Positions 1 to 6,914 of a stretch of 6,966 nucleotides of DNA are shown here, piece by piece. This stretch comes from Eubacteriales bacterium. Its GTDB lineage: Bacteria; Bacillota; Clostridia; Oscillospirales; Acutalibacteraceae. The DNA lies in assembly GCA_030529125.1 (NCBI GenBank), contig JAUMXP010000087.1:1-6966 (forward strand). Direction: 5' to 3'. Below the pieces are notes generated by a model. It searched no databases. It worked only from the letters and a program-made list of their open reading frames with translations, and was not told the DNA's origin. Made by a program: the position numbers and the translations under genes. The first letter of the stretch is position 1. Each line of letters starts with the position of its first letter.

Positions 1-224
1 AGTTGCCATTTGTAGATTGGCTTTACAGCTTTTTCTTACAGCCGTATGGTCTTTTAATATTTATTTTGATAATTGTCGCGCTTTTTGGTTTTGAAATTAT
101 CTCGCTGATTATCTCTTATAAGAAGGATAGATACGATGAACTTGAAGCTGAAGAAATGAGACAGTACGAAGAATTTAAAGCTAAAATGATTGATGTAGAA
201 CCGGTTGACGAAAAAGAAGAATAA
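1..224 (+). CDS. C-terminal part of a membrane protein, possibly SipW-like (S26B) signal peptidase I; 5' end outside window
   Basis: The reading frame is open from the left edge to a TAA at 222-224. Bases 1-2 belong to a split codon. A TTG at 3-5 could formally start a 73-residue protein, but no ribosome binding site is visible before it, so I treat the gene as cut by the window. The visible part has one strongly hydrophobic segment (residues about 14-38 counted from the TTG codon), then a Lys-Lys-Asp-Arg stop-transfer cluster and an acidic, probably helical tail (DELEAEEMRQYEEF, ending DEKEE). The pattern Pro-Phe-Val-x-Trp-Leu, a Pro-Tyr-Gly turn, a long hydrophobic helix and Phe-Glu-Ile resembles the C-terminal membrane anchor of archaeal/SipW-type signal peptidases as I remember them. 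The catalytic Ser and the rest of the enzyme would lie upstream and cannot be checked here. It could equally be another small single-pass membrane protein. It is followed by a strong terminator, so it is the last gene of its own unit. Confidence 0.5.
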   Translation, partial: LPFVDWLYSFFLQPYGLLIFILIIVALFGFEIISLIISYKKDRYDELEAEEMRQYEEFKAKMIDVEPVDEKEE

Positions 225-234
225 TTATAATTTA

Positions 235-262
235 CAGCCCGATTTTTTCGGGCTGTTTTTTT
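235..262 (+). terminator. Rho-independent terminator
   Basis: A perfect 8-bp stem, CAGCCCGA (235-242) pairing with TCGGGCTG (248-255), encloses a 5-T loop and is followed by seven T residues (256-262). It begins 10 bases after the stop codon of the upstream gene. On the opposite strand the hairpin is followed by mixed A/T rather than a T run, so it probably works mainly in the + direction. It separates the upstream membrane-protein gene from the radC unit. Confidence 0.93.
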
Positions 263-301
263 GCACTTTTTTAAGTATTTTTTCCTTTGATTTTCTTTAT
301 A

Positions 302-315
302 GTAATATATATTAC
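302..315. repeat. Perfect 14-bp palindrome upstream of the candidate promoter
   Basis: GTAATATATATTAC is its own reverse complement and covers the -35 position of the candidate extended -10 promoter. Such a site could bind a dimeric regulator. It is almost entirely A/T in an AT-rich gap, so a chance palindrome is quite possible. It does not match the LexA box of Gram-positive bacteria. Confidence 0.35.
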
Positions 316-324
316 AACAAATTG

Positions 325-333
325 TGATAGAAT
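325..333 (+). promoter_or_regulatory. Candidate extended -10 promoter of the radC unit
   Basis: TGATAGAAT matches the extended -10 form TGnTATAAT: TG at 325-326, and TAGAAT at 328-333, five of six to consensus. This places the start of transcription near 340 and gives a leader of about 60 bases before the radC ATG. The expected -35 position (about 305-310) is ATATAT and does not resemble TTGACA, which is tolerable for an extended -10 promoter. An alternative is TTGATT (287-292) with TATATT (308-313), but its 15-base spacer is short. The gap between the terminator and radC is the only obvious place for a promoter of the downstream genes. This is assigned by eye only. Confidence 0.45.
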
Positions 334-338
334 CCTTT

Positions 339-353
339 TATATAGTCTATATA
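339..353. repeat. Perfect inverted repeat with 7-bp arms at the predicted transcription start
   Basis: TATATAG (339-345) and CTATATA (347-353) are exact inverted copies around a single central T at 346. If the candidate promoter at 325-333 is real, this element covers +1 to about +14, a typical position for a repressor operator. In RNA it could form only a weak 6-bp A-U hairpin with a 3-base loop. Low sequence complexity limits confidence that it is functional. Confidence 0.35.
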
Positions 354-399
354 TTGGGTTAGTATGTGAAATAATATCTATTTAAAGGTAGGTGAGATT

Positions 400-1104
400 A
401 TGGCTAAGGAAAATGTACACAAAGATCATCGCTCTCGTGTGAGAAAGAAATATCTTGAGAATGGTCTTGATAGCTTTGAAATGCATGAAGCTTTAGAGTT
501 TTTGCTGTTCTATTGTGTACCATATAAAAACACAAGTGTTTTAGCTCATAATCTTCTCAATGCTTTCGGATCACTATCTGCTGTGTTTGATGCGCCATAT
601 GATGCACTATGCGAATTTGGACTTACCGAAACACAGGCTACTATGCTCAAACTTATGCCTGATATTGCTCGCTTATATATTGATGATAAGCACAACAATT
701 ACGAGAAAGTATTCGATTATGACCAAGCACCAGATTTGATTTTACGCAAATTTATAGGCAGAGAGAACGAGCAGGTATTATTAATTTTGCTTGATGCAAA
801 AGGTAAAGAAGTCTTTTGCGGCATTGTATCTAAAGGCTCACTTAACGACACATCGATGCCAATACGCAAGATTGTTGATTTTGCATTGCGATTTAACGCT
901 AAGTCAGCTATTTTAGCACATAACCACCCTAGCGGTGTTGCTTTACCATCGCGTGATGATTTAGAAACAACAGCTCATGTCAAAAGCGCCCTTAACTTAA
1001 TCGGTGTCAGATTGCTAGACCACTTTATTGTCGCTGATAATGAATGTGTTTCTCTTGCACAGAGCAGAATATCTTCTGAATTATTTGACATTTACAATGA
1101 TTAA
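400..1104 (+). CDS. radC: RadC-family JAB/JAMM domain protein
   Basis: This 234-residue protein has the usual RadC length. The ATG at 400 follows a purine-rich GGTAGGTGAG (387-396), which supports the start. The N-terminal part (about 5-100) is the helical RadC/UPF0758 N domain, with the HRSRVRKKYLENG and LEFLLFY landmarks and a poorly conserved helix-hairpin-helix near EFGLTETQA. The C-terminal part (about 110-230) is the JAB domain, with VSKGSLN, then H174-N-H176-P-S-G, S184 and D187, which fit the JAMM zinc pattern HxH-x7-S-x2-D, and LLDHFIVAD near 206-214. The two glutamates found nearby in textbook RadC proteins appear replaced: C140/G141 in the first JAB strand, and K157 where the HPRE motif has Glu. 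Metallopeptidase chemistry is therefore uncertain. RadC is historically linked to DNA repair, but its biochemical role is unsettled. It is the first gene after the promoter region and lies 27 bases before the TagF-like gene. Confidence 0.9.
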   Translation: MAKENVHKDHRSRVRKKYLENGLDSFEMHEALEFLLFYCVPYKNTSVLAHNLLNAFGSLSAVFDAPYDALCEFGLTETQATMLKLMPDIARLYIDDKHNNYEKVFDYDQAPDLILRKFIGRENEQVLLILLDAKGKEVFCGIVSKGSLNDTSMPIRKIVDFALRFNAKSAILAHNHPSGVALPSRDDLETTAHVKSALNLIGVRLLDHFIVADNECVSLAQSRISSELFDIYND

Positions 1105-1120
1105 TAACCCTACAATCCTC

Positions 1121-1127
1121 GGAGGAA
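1121..1127 (+). promoter_or_regulatory. Ribosome binding site of the TagF-like gene
   Basis: GGAGGAA sits four bases before the ATG at 1132 (six bases counted from the GGAGG core). It is the strongest Shine-Dalgarno match in the window and fixes the start of the long gene. It also shows that the gene is translated independently of radC although the gap is only 27 bases. Confidence 0.8.
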
Positions 1128-1131
1128 TCTT

Positions 1132-3885
1132 ATGAAGAACTATAAATGTACATTTGTTGTCTTAGTAGATAACTACAATGGCTTATTTGAGTTTACACGC
1201 AACTTCAAAACCCGTATTCTCAAGAAAAGTTATGTTCAGACTATTATAGTTAATCGCAGTAGTATGGTTGACAGAGACGCTGAAAGCGTAAATCAGTTTA
1301 TGAACAAGAACGGTTTTGAGTATTTTGAGATGCCATGCGGCTCATCTATCCCACAGTGCTATAACAGTGTTATGGATAAAATCAGCGGTGAGTACGTCTG
1401 CTTTACTAACCAATACTGTATATATGACGACTTATCACTTATAGCTTTGAAGAAGGCTAGCAAAAAGCACCCTGATGCTAATCTCGTTTCACTTAATTAT
1501 AAGAAAAAGAATCCTGACCTTAATATCCACATCAAACGTTATAACTTTGAAATGACTTACTCTGATATTAATGACAGAGAGTTACTCTTATCTTTCTTGC
1601 CAGCTGTGTTTGTAAAAACAAGTTTTATTGGTGATACAAGATTTGCTGATGTCTGTGAGGAAGAGGCAGCGACATTGTTCCTTATGTCATTGTGGAAGAA
1701 AGACAGCAAAGCAGTATTGTTTGAAAAGACCTTCTGTAGATTTGACAGCAACTATATTTCACTTGATTCTTCTACTTACTACGGCTGTGAGAATAAAGAA
1801 TTTTATATCAACTCACTGAAAGATATTTATCTTAAATTCATTCACTCATATACAGATAATGGGTTAAAAGTGCCTAATTGGCTAGTTCGCCTTTCTTATT
1901 ACAGACTGTATTTTAAGTTCTATACTAATTTTAACGTAAGAAACAAATTCTTACTTAATGATGATGAGATCAATGAATTCTTCAGCCTTTCTCGTGATCT
2001 TTTACAGTACATTCCTGATGAATTGATACTAGATAATTCTGGATTTGAGCAGTATATTCCTCCGTTTGACCTTAGAGTGTTATTTACACATATTAAGTAC
2101 GACGGTGATGTAGAAAAGCTTAAGTATTCATTCTCTCACGATGAAGAGCATATGTATTTCCATCGCTTAGGCTGTACTTACGATTTATCATTACACAGAA
2201 AACTTACAGTTCGAGCTTTTAACTTCAGAAAAGACCATTTTTCGATTGACCTCAGATTTTTTACCCGTCTGCTTTATGATTATAATAATGATGTTATTAC
2301 AGTAAAATTCAACGGCAAAGAGTATCCTTGCAAGAAGAACGACATCTACTATCTTGATAAAGTTTTCGGCGTATCTATCGCAAGCTCATACACATTTTCT
2401 GTTGATATTCCTGTTGAGGAGTTCTTACAGGATGGTTCAACTATCGAGTTCTTTATTACACTTGATGGAAAAACCCAGAGAATGGAACTTGAGTTTTATC
2501 GACCACCTTCAAAGCTTAATACACTATGTCCTCATTCATACTGGATGATGATGAATAATCTTGCACTTGTTTATGAAGACAAGATGCTCAAAGTTAAGCA
2601 TTTCACAGAAGCTCAGCATAAAAAACGTGAGAAGCAATTTGTAAAAGAAGCAAAGCGTGCTGTGTTTAACGTGACTCTCGGTATTAAAACAAAAATCGAG
2701 AATGTTATCAATATGAAAAAACTCAGAAAAGCTTACTTCAAGCGTAAAAATGAGTTTAAAGACAGACGCATCTGGATTTTCTTTGATAAGCTTTATAAAG
2801 CAGGAGATAACGGCGAATATGCTTTCAGACACGCTATGCAGCGTAATGATAATATTGAGTGCTACTATGTTATCAATGAGGACTCGCTTGATTATCCTAG
2901 ATTAAAGAAAGAGTTTCCAAATAATCTCTTGATTTATAATACTTTAGAGTGTCAGCTGTATTCTCTCATGGCTGAGAATATCATGGCAACTCACCCTGAT
3001 ATTATCGAGTTCTGTAGTATTAATCCTAAACTTGCAACTGTTGTCAAGGACCTCTATAATCCTAACCTTATTTGTATTGCACATGGTATCACAATTCAGA
3101 AAAACGCTGATTATCAGAACCGCCTTTTTGATAATACTATGTTCTATACAACAAGCTCTAAGTATGAGGTCGAACACATCAGAAAACCTGTTTACGGTTA
3201 TCGTGAAGATGAGGTAGCATTAACCGGTCTTGCTCGTTTTGACGGATTAAAGAATAACGACCAGAAGCAGATCCTCATAACTCCTACATGGCGTCGTAAT
3301 CTTGTGGGTACTGCGCAGCGTAACTCAACTCGTGAGTATTCTGATGCATTCAAAAAGACAAGCTACTACCAGATATATAACAGCCTTATCAATGATTCTC
3401 GTATTATTGAAGTTGCTAAAGAGAAAGGATATAAGATCATATTCTTGCTTCATCCTGCTATGAGTGCTCAGATCGACGACTACGATAGAAATGATTATGT
3501 TGAGCTTATTCAGGCTAGTGGTGATTTGAATTACGAGAAGATTCTGACTGAATCAAGTCTTATGGTTACCGATTATTCAGGTATCCATTATGACTTTGGT
3601 TATATGAGAAAGCCGATTGTATATTATCAGCCAAAAGAAGTTCCGATGCGTTTCGAAGAAGGTGCGATGAAGTTCTCTACTATGGGCTTCGGACCTCAGT
3701 GCACAGAGTATGAAGAAGCAGTATCACATATCTGTGAGTTTATGAGAAACGAGTGCAAAATGCCTGAAGAATATAAAAAGCGTGCTGATGATTTCTTTGC
3801 ATTTGATGATTTCAACAGCTGTGAACGTATTTACGACGCAGTGTTAAAATGGACAAACGAGAGGAAAAAGTATGAAATTAAGTAA
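1132..3885 (+). CDS. TagF-like CDP-glycerol glycerophosphotransferase with a degenerate N-terminal GT2-like domain
   Basis: This 917-residue protein is a probable peripheral membrane enzyme of surface-polymer (teichoic-acid-like) synthesis. Residues about 1-215 have the layout of a GT-A/GT2 glycosyltransferase: strand CTFVVLV (6-12), a PQCYN segment (74-78) where GT2 enzymes have ArN, and GEYVCF (86-91). The usual DDGS is NRSS (41-44) and the usual DxD region is TNQY (92-95), so this domain may be inactive. Residues about 220-343 look helical, 344-458 look beta-rich, and 485-543 form a Lys/Arg-rich helical stretch suited to membrane contact. The C-terminal domain (about 544-905) is of the glycerophosphotransferase family (PF04464 type). 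It has H651-G652, T698-G-L-A-R702-F-D704, H774-P775, T813-D-Y-S-G817 with D821, and the EEG...MGFGP stretch. The two His residues correspond to those known to be essential in TagF. The donor is probably CDP-glycerol or a related CDP-polyol; the acceptor cannot be told. The 3' end overlaps the acyltransferase gene by 14 bases. Confidence 0.85.
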   Translation: MKNYKCTFVVLVDNYNGLFEFTRNFKTRILKKSYVQTIIVNRSSMVDRDAESVNQFMNKNGFEYFEMPCGSSIPQCYNSVMDKISGEYVCFTNQYCIYDDLSLIALKKASKKHPDANLVSLNYKKKNPDLNIHIKRYNFEMTYSDINDRELLLSFLPAVFVKTSFIGDTRFADVCEEEAATLFLMSLWKKDSKAVLFEKTFCRFDSNYISLDSSTYYGCENKEFYINSLKDIYLKFIHSYTDNGLKVPNWLVRLSYYRLYFKFYTNFNVRNKFLLNDDEINEFFSLSRDLLQYIPDELILDNSGFEQYIPPFDLRVLFTHIKYDGDVEKLKYSFSHDEEHMYFHRLGCTYDLSLHRKLTVRAFNFRKDHFSIDLRFFTRLLYDYNNDVITVKFNGKEYPCKKNDIYYLDKVFGVSIASSYTFSVDIPVEEFLQDGSTIEFFITLDGKTQRMELEFYRPPSKLNTLCPHSYWMMMNNLALVYEDKMLKVKHFTEAQHKKREKQFVKEAKRAVFNVTLGIKTKIENVINMKKLRKAYFKRKNEFKDRRIWIFFDKLYKAGDNGEYAFRHAMQRNDNIECYYVINEDSLDYPRLKKEFPNNLLIYNTLECQLYSLMAENIMATHPDIIEFCSINPKLATVVKDLYNPNLICIAHGITIQKNADYQNRLFDNTMFYTTSSKYEVEHIRKPVYGYREDEVALTGLARFDGLKNNDQKQILITPTWRRNLVGTAQRNSTREYSDAFKKTSYYQIYNSLINDSRIIEVAKEKGYKIIFLLHPAMSAQIDDYDRNDYVELIQASGDLNYEKILTESSLMVTDYSGIHYDFGYMRKPIVYYQPKEVPMRFEEGAMKFSTMGFGPQCTEYEEAVSHICEFMRNECKMPEEYKKRADDFFAFDDFNSCERIYDAVLKWTNERKKYEIK
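3861..3867 (+). promoter_or_regulatory. Ribosome binding site of the acyltransferase gene, inside the upstream gene
   Basis: GAGGAAA lies within the last codons of the TagF-like gene, four bases before the ATG at 3872. The stop codon of the upstream gene is at 3883-3885, so the two frames overlap by 14 bases. This arrangement favours translational coupling and supports 3872 as the true start. Confidence 0.7.
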
Positions 3886-4915
3886 ATTCAGACCTTTATT
3901 TTTTTCAGATATCAGTAAATTCAAAGGTGAGATTTACGGTATCAGTATTTTGTGGATTATGCTTTTCCACGCTATCGCTATACTAAAGCTACACTATGAT
4001 TTTGGGTTAACAATCTTAAAACCACTTGATAAACTTATAGGATATGGAAATATGGGTGTAGAAGTATTCCTGTTTTGTTCAGGTATCTTTCTGTATTTCT
4101 CATACCACAGGAATAAGGATCCACATATATTCATCAAAAAGCGGCTGTCACGTCTTTTCTGGCCGGTAGTGTTAATCACCGGTTTATATTGGGTGTATAA
4201 ATTCTTAATTGCTACTACAGACGTATCGCTGTTTCTCGGCAAGATGACTATGATGGACTTCTGGTTTTCAGGTGACCAGCAGATATGGTTTGTAGCGTGC
4301 ATTTTAGTTTGTTATGTGGTCTATCCATATATATACGGATTTTTGTTTGAGAGCAAATTTCTCAACGGCTTTTTAAGACTTGCTATTTTAGTCGCTATGA
4401 CAGCATTGTTGACACTGTTAGTAAAGTCGAATTATCCTGAGATTTATAGCAATATTGAGATAGGTCTTACCAGATTTCCTGTCTTTTTCATAGGCTGTTT
4501 TTTCGGTAAACTCGTATATGATAAGAAAACACTACCGTGGTTTTTCTATCTTATTTGCTTAGCTTTGGTAATCGGTACATTTGTTGTGTTAGAGCTCGAA
4601 GTGTTTAAGGGTGTTTGGCGCAGATGGTTTTATATGGTTGGCGGTATTCCGTTGACATTTGTTATTGTATGGATTCTTAATTTATTAAAATGCAAACCTC
4701 TCAACAAGTTCTTTGCATTTTTCGGTACAATATCGCTTAACCTGTATGTATCGCACATCATGGTTATTCATATTTACAAGCTCACACCGTTTGTTGAGAG
4801 CAAGCGTTTGTTGCATTATCTGGTACTTATGGTGATTGCTGTAGCGATTGCGTATGTCGCAGAGCTACTTATCAGATTAATCACTAAACCAAGGAAAAAG
4901 AAAATTAAAGAATAA
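3872..4915 (+). CDS. Acyltransferase-3 family membrane protein, probable O-acyltransferase of a surface polymer
   Basis: This 347-residue integral membrane protein has roughly nine or ten hydrophobic helices, a length and layout usual for the acyltransferase-3 family (PF01757 type). Helix 1 carries YGISILWIMLFHA with H33, the conserved histidine position. GNMGVEVFLFCSGIFLYF (59-76) matches the family pattern GVxxFFxxSGF. KKRLSRLFWP (89-98) is the basic loop R-x-x-R-L-x-P, and QQIWFVACILVCYVVYP (136-152) is the typical W-F helix. The protein ends in a Lys-rich tail (RKKKIKE) that is probably cytoplasmic. Members move acetyl or other acyl groups across the membrane onto sugars, peptidoglycan or teichoic acids. 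Its overlap with the TagF-like gene suggests that it decorates the polymer that enzyme makes, or an exported precursor. The exact acyl group and acceptor cannot be read from sequence. No separate SGNH esterase domain is present. Confidence 0.85.
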   Translation: MKLSKFRPLFFSDISKFKGEIYGISILWIMLFHAIAILKLHYDFGLTILKPLDKLIGYGNMGVEVFLFCSGIFLYFSYHRNKDPHIFIKKRLSRLFWPVVLITGLYWVYKFLIATTDVSLFLGKMTMMDFWFSGDQQIWFVACILVCYVVYPYIYGFLFESKFLNGFLRLAILVAMTALLTLLVKSNYPEIYSNIEIGLTRFPVFFIGCFFGKLVYDKKTLPWFFYLICLALVIGTFVVLELEVFKGVWRRWFYMVGGIPLTFVIVWILNLLKCKPLNKFFAFFGTISLNLYVSHIMVIHIYKLTPFVESKRLLHYLVLMVIAVAIAYVAELLIRLITKPRKKKIKE

Positions 4916-4925
4916 TATTATTTTG

Positions 4926-4932
4926 AAAGGAG
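4926..4932 (+). promoter_or_regulatory. Ribosome binding site of uvrB
   Basis: AAAGGAG lies nine bases before the ATG at 4942, in the 26-base gap after the acyltransferase stop codon. It supports this start. No terminator-like hairpin is present in the gap, and I see no clear -35/-10 pair, so uvrB is probably read through from upstream. Confidence 0.75.
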
Positions 4933-4941
4933 CGTATCTGT

Positions 4942-6903
4942 ATGGAGAATAAGTTCAAACTTGTATCTGAATATAAGCCGTTTGGCGATCAGCCACAGGC
5001 GATAGATACGCTCGTTAATTCATTAAACAGCGGACATAAGGAGCAAACACTACTGGGTGTTACAGGTTCAGGTAAAACCTTTACCATGGCTAACATCATC
5101 GAAAAGATGAACAGACCTACACTGGTGCTTGCACATAATAAAACTCTGGCAGCTCAGCTTTGCTCTGAGTTCAAGGAGTTTTTTCCAGAGAATGCTGTAG
5201 AGTATTTTGTTTCATACTACGATTATTATCAACCGGAAGCGTATATTCCGTCTACAGATACTTATATTGAGAAAGATAGCTCTATCAACGACGAGATAGA
5301 TAAACTCCGCCATAGCGCTACACTGGCACTATCAGAGCGTAGAGATGTTATCATCGTTGCGTCAGTTTCATGTATATATTCTCTTGGTGACCCTATCGAC
5401 TATCGAAGCATGGTTATTTCACTCAGGCCGGGTATGCAAAAATCACGAGATGAACTGCTAAAAAAACTTGTTGAGCTTCAATATGAGAGAAACGATATTA
5501 ATTTCATTCGTAATAAATTCAGAGTCAGGGGAGATGTAGTAGAGATTTTTCCTGCTGCATCATCCGATAGAGTTATCAGAGTTGAGTTTTTCGGCGACGA
5601 GATCGACAGAATCACTGAGATTAATCCGCTTACAGGTGAGCTAATTGCTACACTCAGACATGCGGCTATTTATCCTGCTTCTCACTATATTGTTGGTGGA
5701 GAGAAGATGAGCCGTGCTATGGCTGAGCTAGAACGCGAGCTTGAGCAACGACTTGAGTATTTCAGAAGCGAAGGCAAGCTCTTAGAAGCTCAGCGCATTG
5801 AACAGCGCACACGCTACGATATTGAGATGTTACAGGAAATCGGAATGTGCTCAGGTATAGAGAACTATTCCCGTGTGCTTTCTGGTCGTAAACCGGGCTC
5901 TGCGCCATTTACACTTCTTGATTATTTTCCTGATGATTTTTTACTTTTTGTTGATGAATCACACGTAACCTTACCACAGGTGCGTGGTATGTTTTCAGGT
6001 GATAAAGCTCGCAAAACAAGCCTTGTTGACTTTGGCTTCAGACTTCCGTCAGCGTTCGATAACAGACCGCTTAATTTTGATGAATTCTATCAGCGAGTGA
6101 ACCAAGCAGTTTTTGTATCTGCTACACCGGGTGATTTTGAGCTTGAAAAAAGCTCAGTTGTTGCCGAGCAGATTATTCGTCCAACAGGTCTACTTGACCC
6201 TGAAATCTCAGTACGACCAACTGAAGGCCAGCTTGATGATCTTATTTCAGAGATTCATAAGCGTATAGACAAAGGACAGCGCACCCTTGTCACTACATTG
6301 ACTAAGAAGATGGCAGAAGACCTCACATCTTATCTTGAAACACTCGATATCAAGGTCAGATATATGCATCACGATATTGATACAGTTGAGCGTATGCAGA
6401 TAGTCAGGGATCTTAGACTTGGTGAGTTTGATGTTTTGGTTGGTATCAACCTGCTTCGAGAGGGCTTAGATATTCCTGAAGTATCACTTGTTGCTATTTT
6501 AGATGCAGACAAAGAAGGTTTCCTGCGTTCACAGCGTTCACTTATTCAGACAGTAGGACGTGCAGCTCGTAACGTTGACGGCACTGTTATTATGTATGCA
6601 GATTCTGTTACTGATTCAATGAAACAAACATTAACAGAAACTAACCGTAGACGTACTATCCAGCATCAATATAATGTTGATAATAACATTACTCCAAAAA
6701 CAATAGTTAAGAAAGTCAGTGACGTGTTAGAAATATCTACACGTACTGACGATGATTTTGATAATATTGGCAGACTCTCGCGTGAAGAGCGATATAAGCT
6801 TATTGATAGCTTGAAGAAAGAGATGCATGCAGCTGCTAAACTTCTTGAGTTTGAACACGCAGCATTTTTACGAGATAAGATTAAGAAATTACAAGGTAAA
6901 TAG
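4942..6903 (+). CDS. uvrB: Excinuclease ABC subunit B (UvrB)
   Basis: This 653-residue cytoplasmic protein is the damage-verifying helicase-like subunit of nucleotide excision repair. It is loaded by UvrA and then recruits UvrC for incision. All key elements are present at near-canonical positions. The N-terminus has FGDQPQAID (14-22). Walker A is GVTGSGKT (39-46, with K45). The damage-probing beta-hairpin is YYDYYQPEAYIPSTDTYIEKD (from Y92), with Y92, Y93, Y95 and Y96. The Walker B/DEAD-type motif is D338-E-S-H341. Motif V is GINLLREGLDIPE (501-513) and motif VI is QTVGRAARN (536-544, with R540 and R543). The C-terminal UVR motif that contacts UvrC and UvrA occupies about 614-651. Length and motif spacing match functional family members, with no sign of damage. 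uvrA is not next to it in this window. The stop codon is followed 11 bases later by the next start, with a shared ribosome binding site. Confidence 0.98.
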   Translation: MENKFKLVSEYKPFGDQPQAIDTLVNSLNSGHKEQTLLGVTGSGKTFTMANIIEKMNRPTLVLAHNKTLAAQLCSEFKEFFPENAVEYFVSYYDYYQPEAYIPSTDTYIEKDSSINDEIDKLRHSATLALSERRDVIIVASVSCIYSLGDPIDYRSMVISLRPGMQKSRDELLKKLVELQYERNDINFIRNKFRVRGDVVEIFPAASSDRVIRVEFFGDEIDRITEINPLTGELIATLRHAAIYPASHYIVGGEKMSRAMAELERELEQRLEYFRSEGKLLEAQRIEQRTRYDIEMLQEIGMCSGIENYSRVLSGRKPGSAPFTLLDYFPDDFLLFVDESHVTLPQVRGMFSGDKARKTSLVDFGFRLPSAFDNRPLNFDEFYQRVNQAVFVSATPGDFELEKSSVVAEQIIRPTGLLDPEISVRPTEGQLDDLISEIHKRIDKGQRTLVTTLTKKMAEDLTSYLETLDIKVRYMHHDIDTVERMQIVRDLRLGEFDVLVGINLLREGLDIPEVSLVAILDADKEGFLRSQRSLIQTVGRAARNVDGTVIMYADSVTDSMKQTLTETNRRRTIQHQYNVDNNITPKTIVKKVSDVLEISTRTDDDFDNIGRLSREERYKLIDSLKKEMHAAAKLLEFEHAAFLRDKIKKLQGK

Positions 6904-6908
6904 GAGAG
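6902..6908 (+). promoter_or_regulatory. Ribosome binding site overlapping the uvrB stop codon
   Basis: AGGAGAG begins within the TAG stop of uvrB (6901-6903) and lies six bases before the ATG at 6915. This overlap indicates that the next gene belongs to the same operon and is probably translationally coupled to uvrB. Confidence 0.75.
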
Positions 6909-6914
6909 AGCATT

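Noticed and set aside
3..5. TTG as the start codon of a complete 73-residue protein at the left edge
   Set aside because: There is no room in the window for a ribosome binding site before it, the frame stays open to the edge, and the visible protein looks like a C-terminal anchor, so a truncated longer gene is more likely.
340..399. Riboswitch or structured leader before radC
   Set aside because: The predicted leader is only about 60 bases, mostly A/U, with no stable G/C helices and no recognised riboswitch core.
1116..1126. Inverted arms TCCTC/GAGGA around the ribosome binding site of the TagF-like gene
   Set aside because: The spacer is one base, so the arms cannot fold fully into a hairpin in RNA. 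The second arm is explained by the Shine-Dalgarno sequence itself.
3570..3585. TDYSG instead of TDYSS in the TagF-like domain as a sign of inactivation
   Set aside because: I recall TDYSG followed by FDF/YDF and a MGFG stretch as a common form in one clade of this family, and the other key residues (H651, H774, D814, D821) are intact, so it looks like normal variation.
1557..4302. Short open frames on the reverse strand (1557-1751, 2536-2832, 2944-3177, 3994-4302) and in other + frames inside the large genes
   Set aside because: They lie wholly within genes with clear family motifs, have no ribosome binding sites that I could see, and their translations look like low-complexity shadows with no family features.
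4911..4922. Perfect palindrome AATAATATTATT over the acyltransferase stop codon
   Set aside because: It has no loop, no G/C pairs and no following T run, so it is not a terminator. A 12-base A/T-only palindrome is readily expected by chance.
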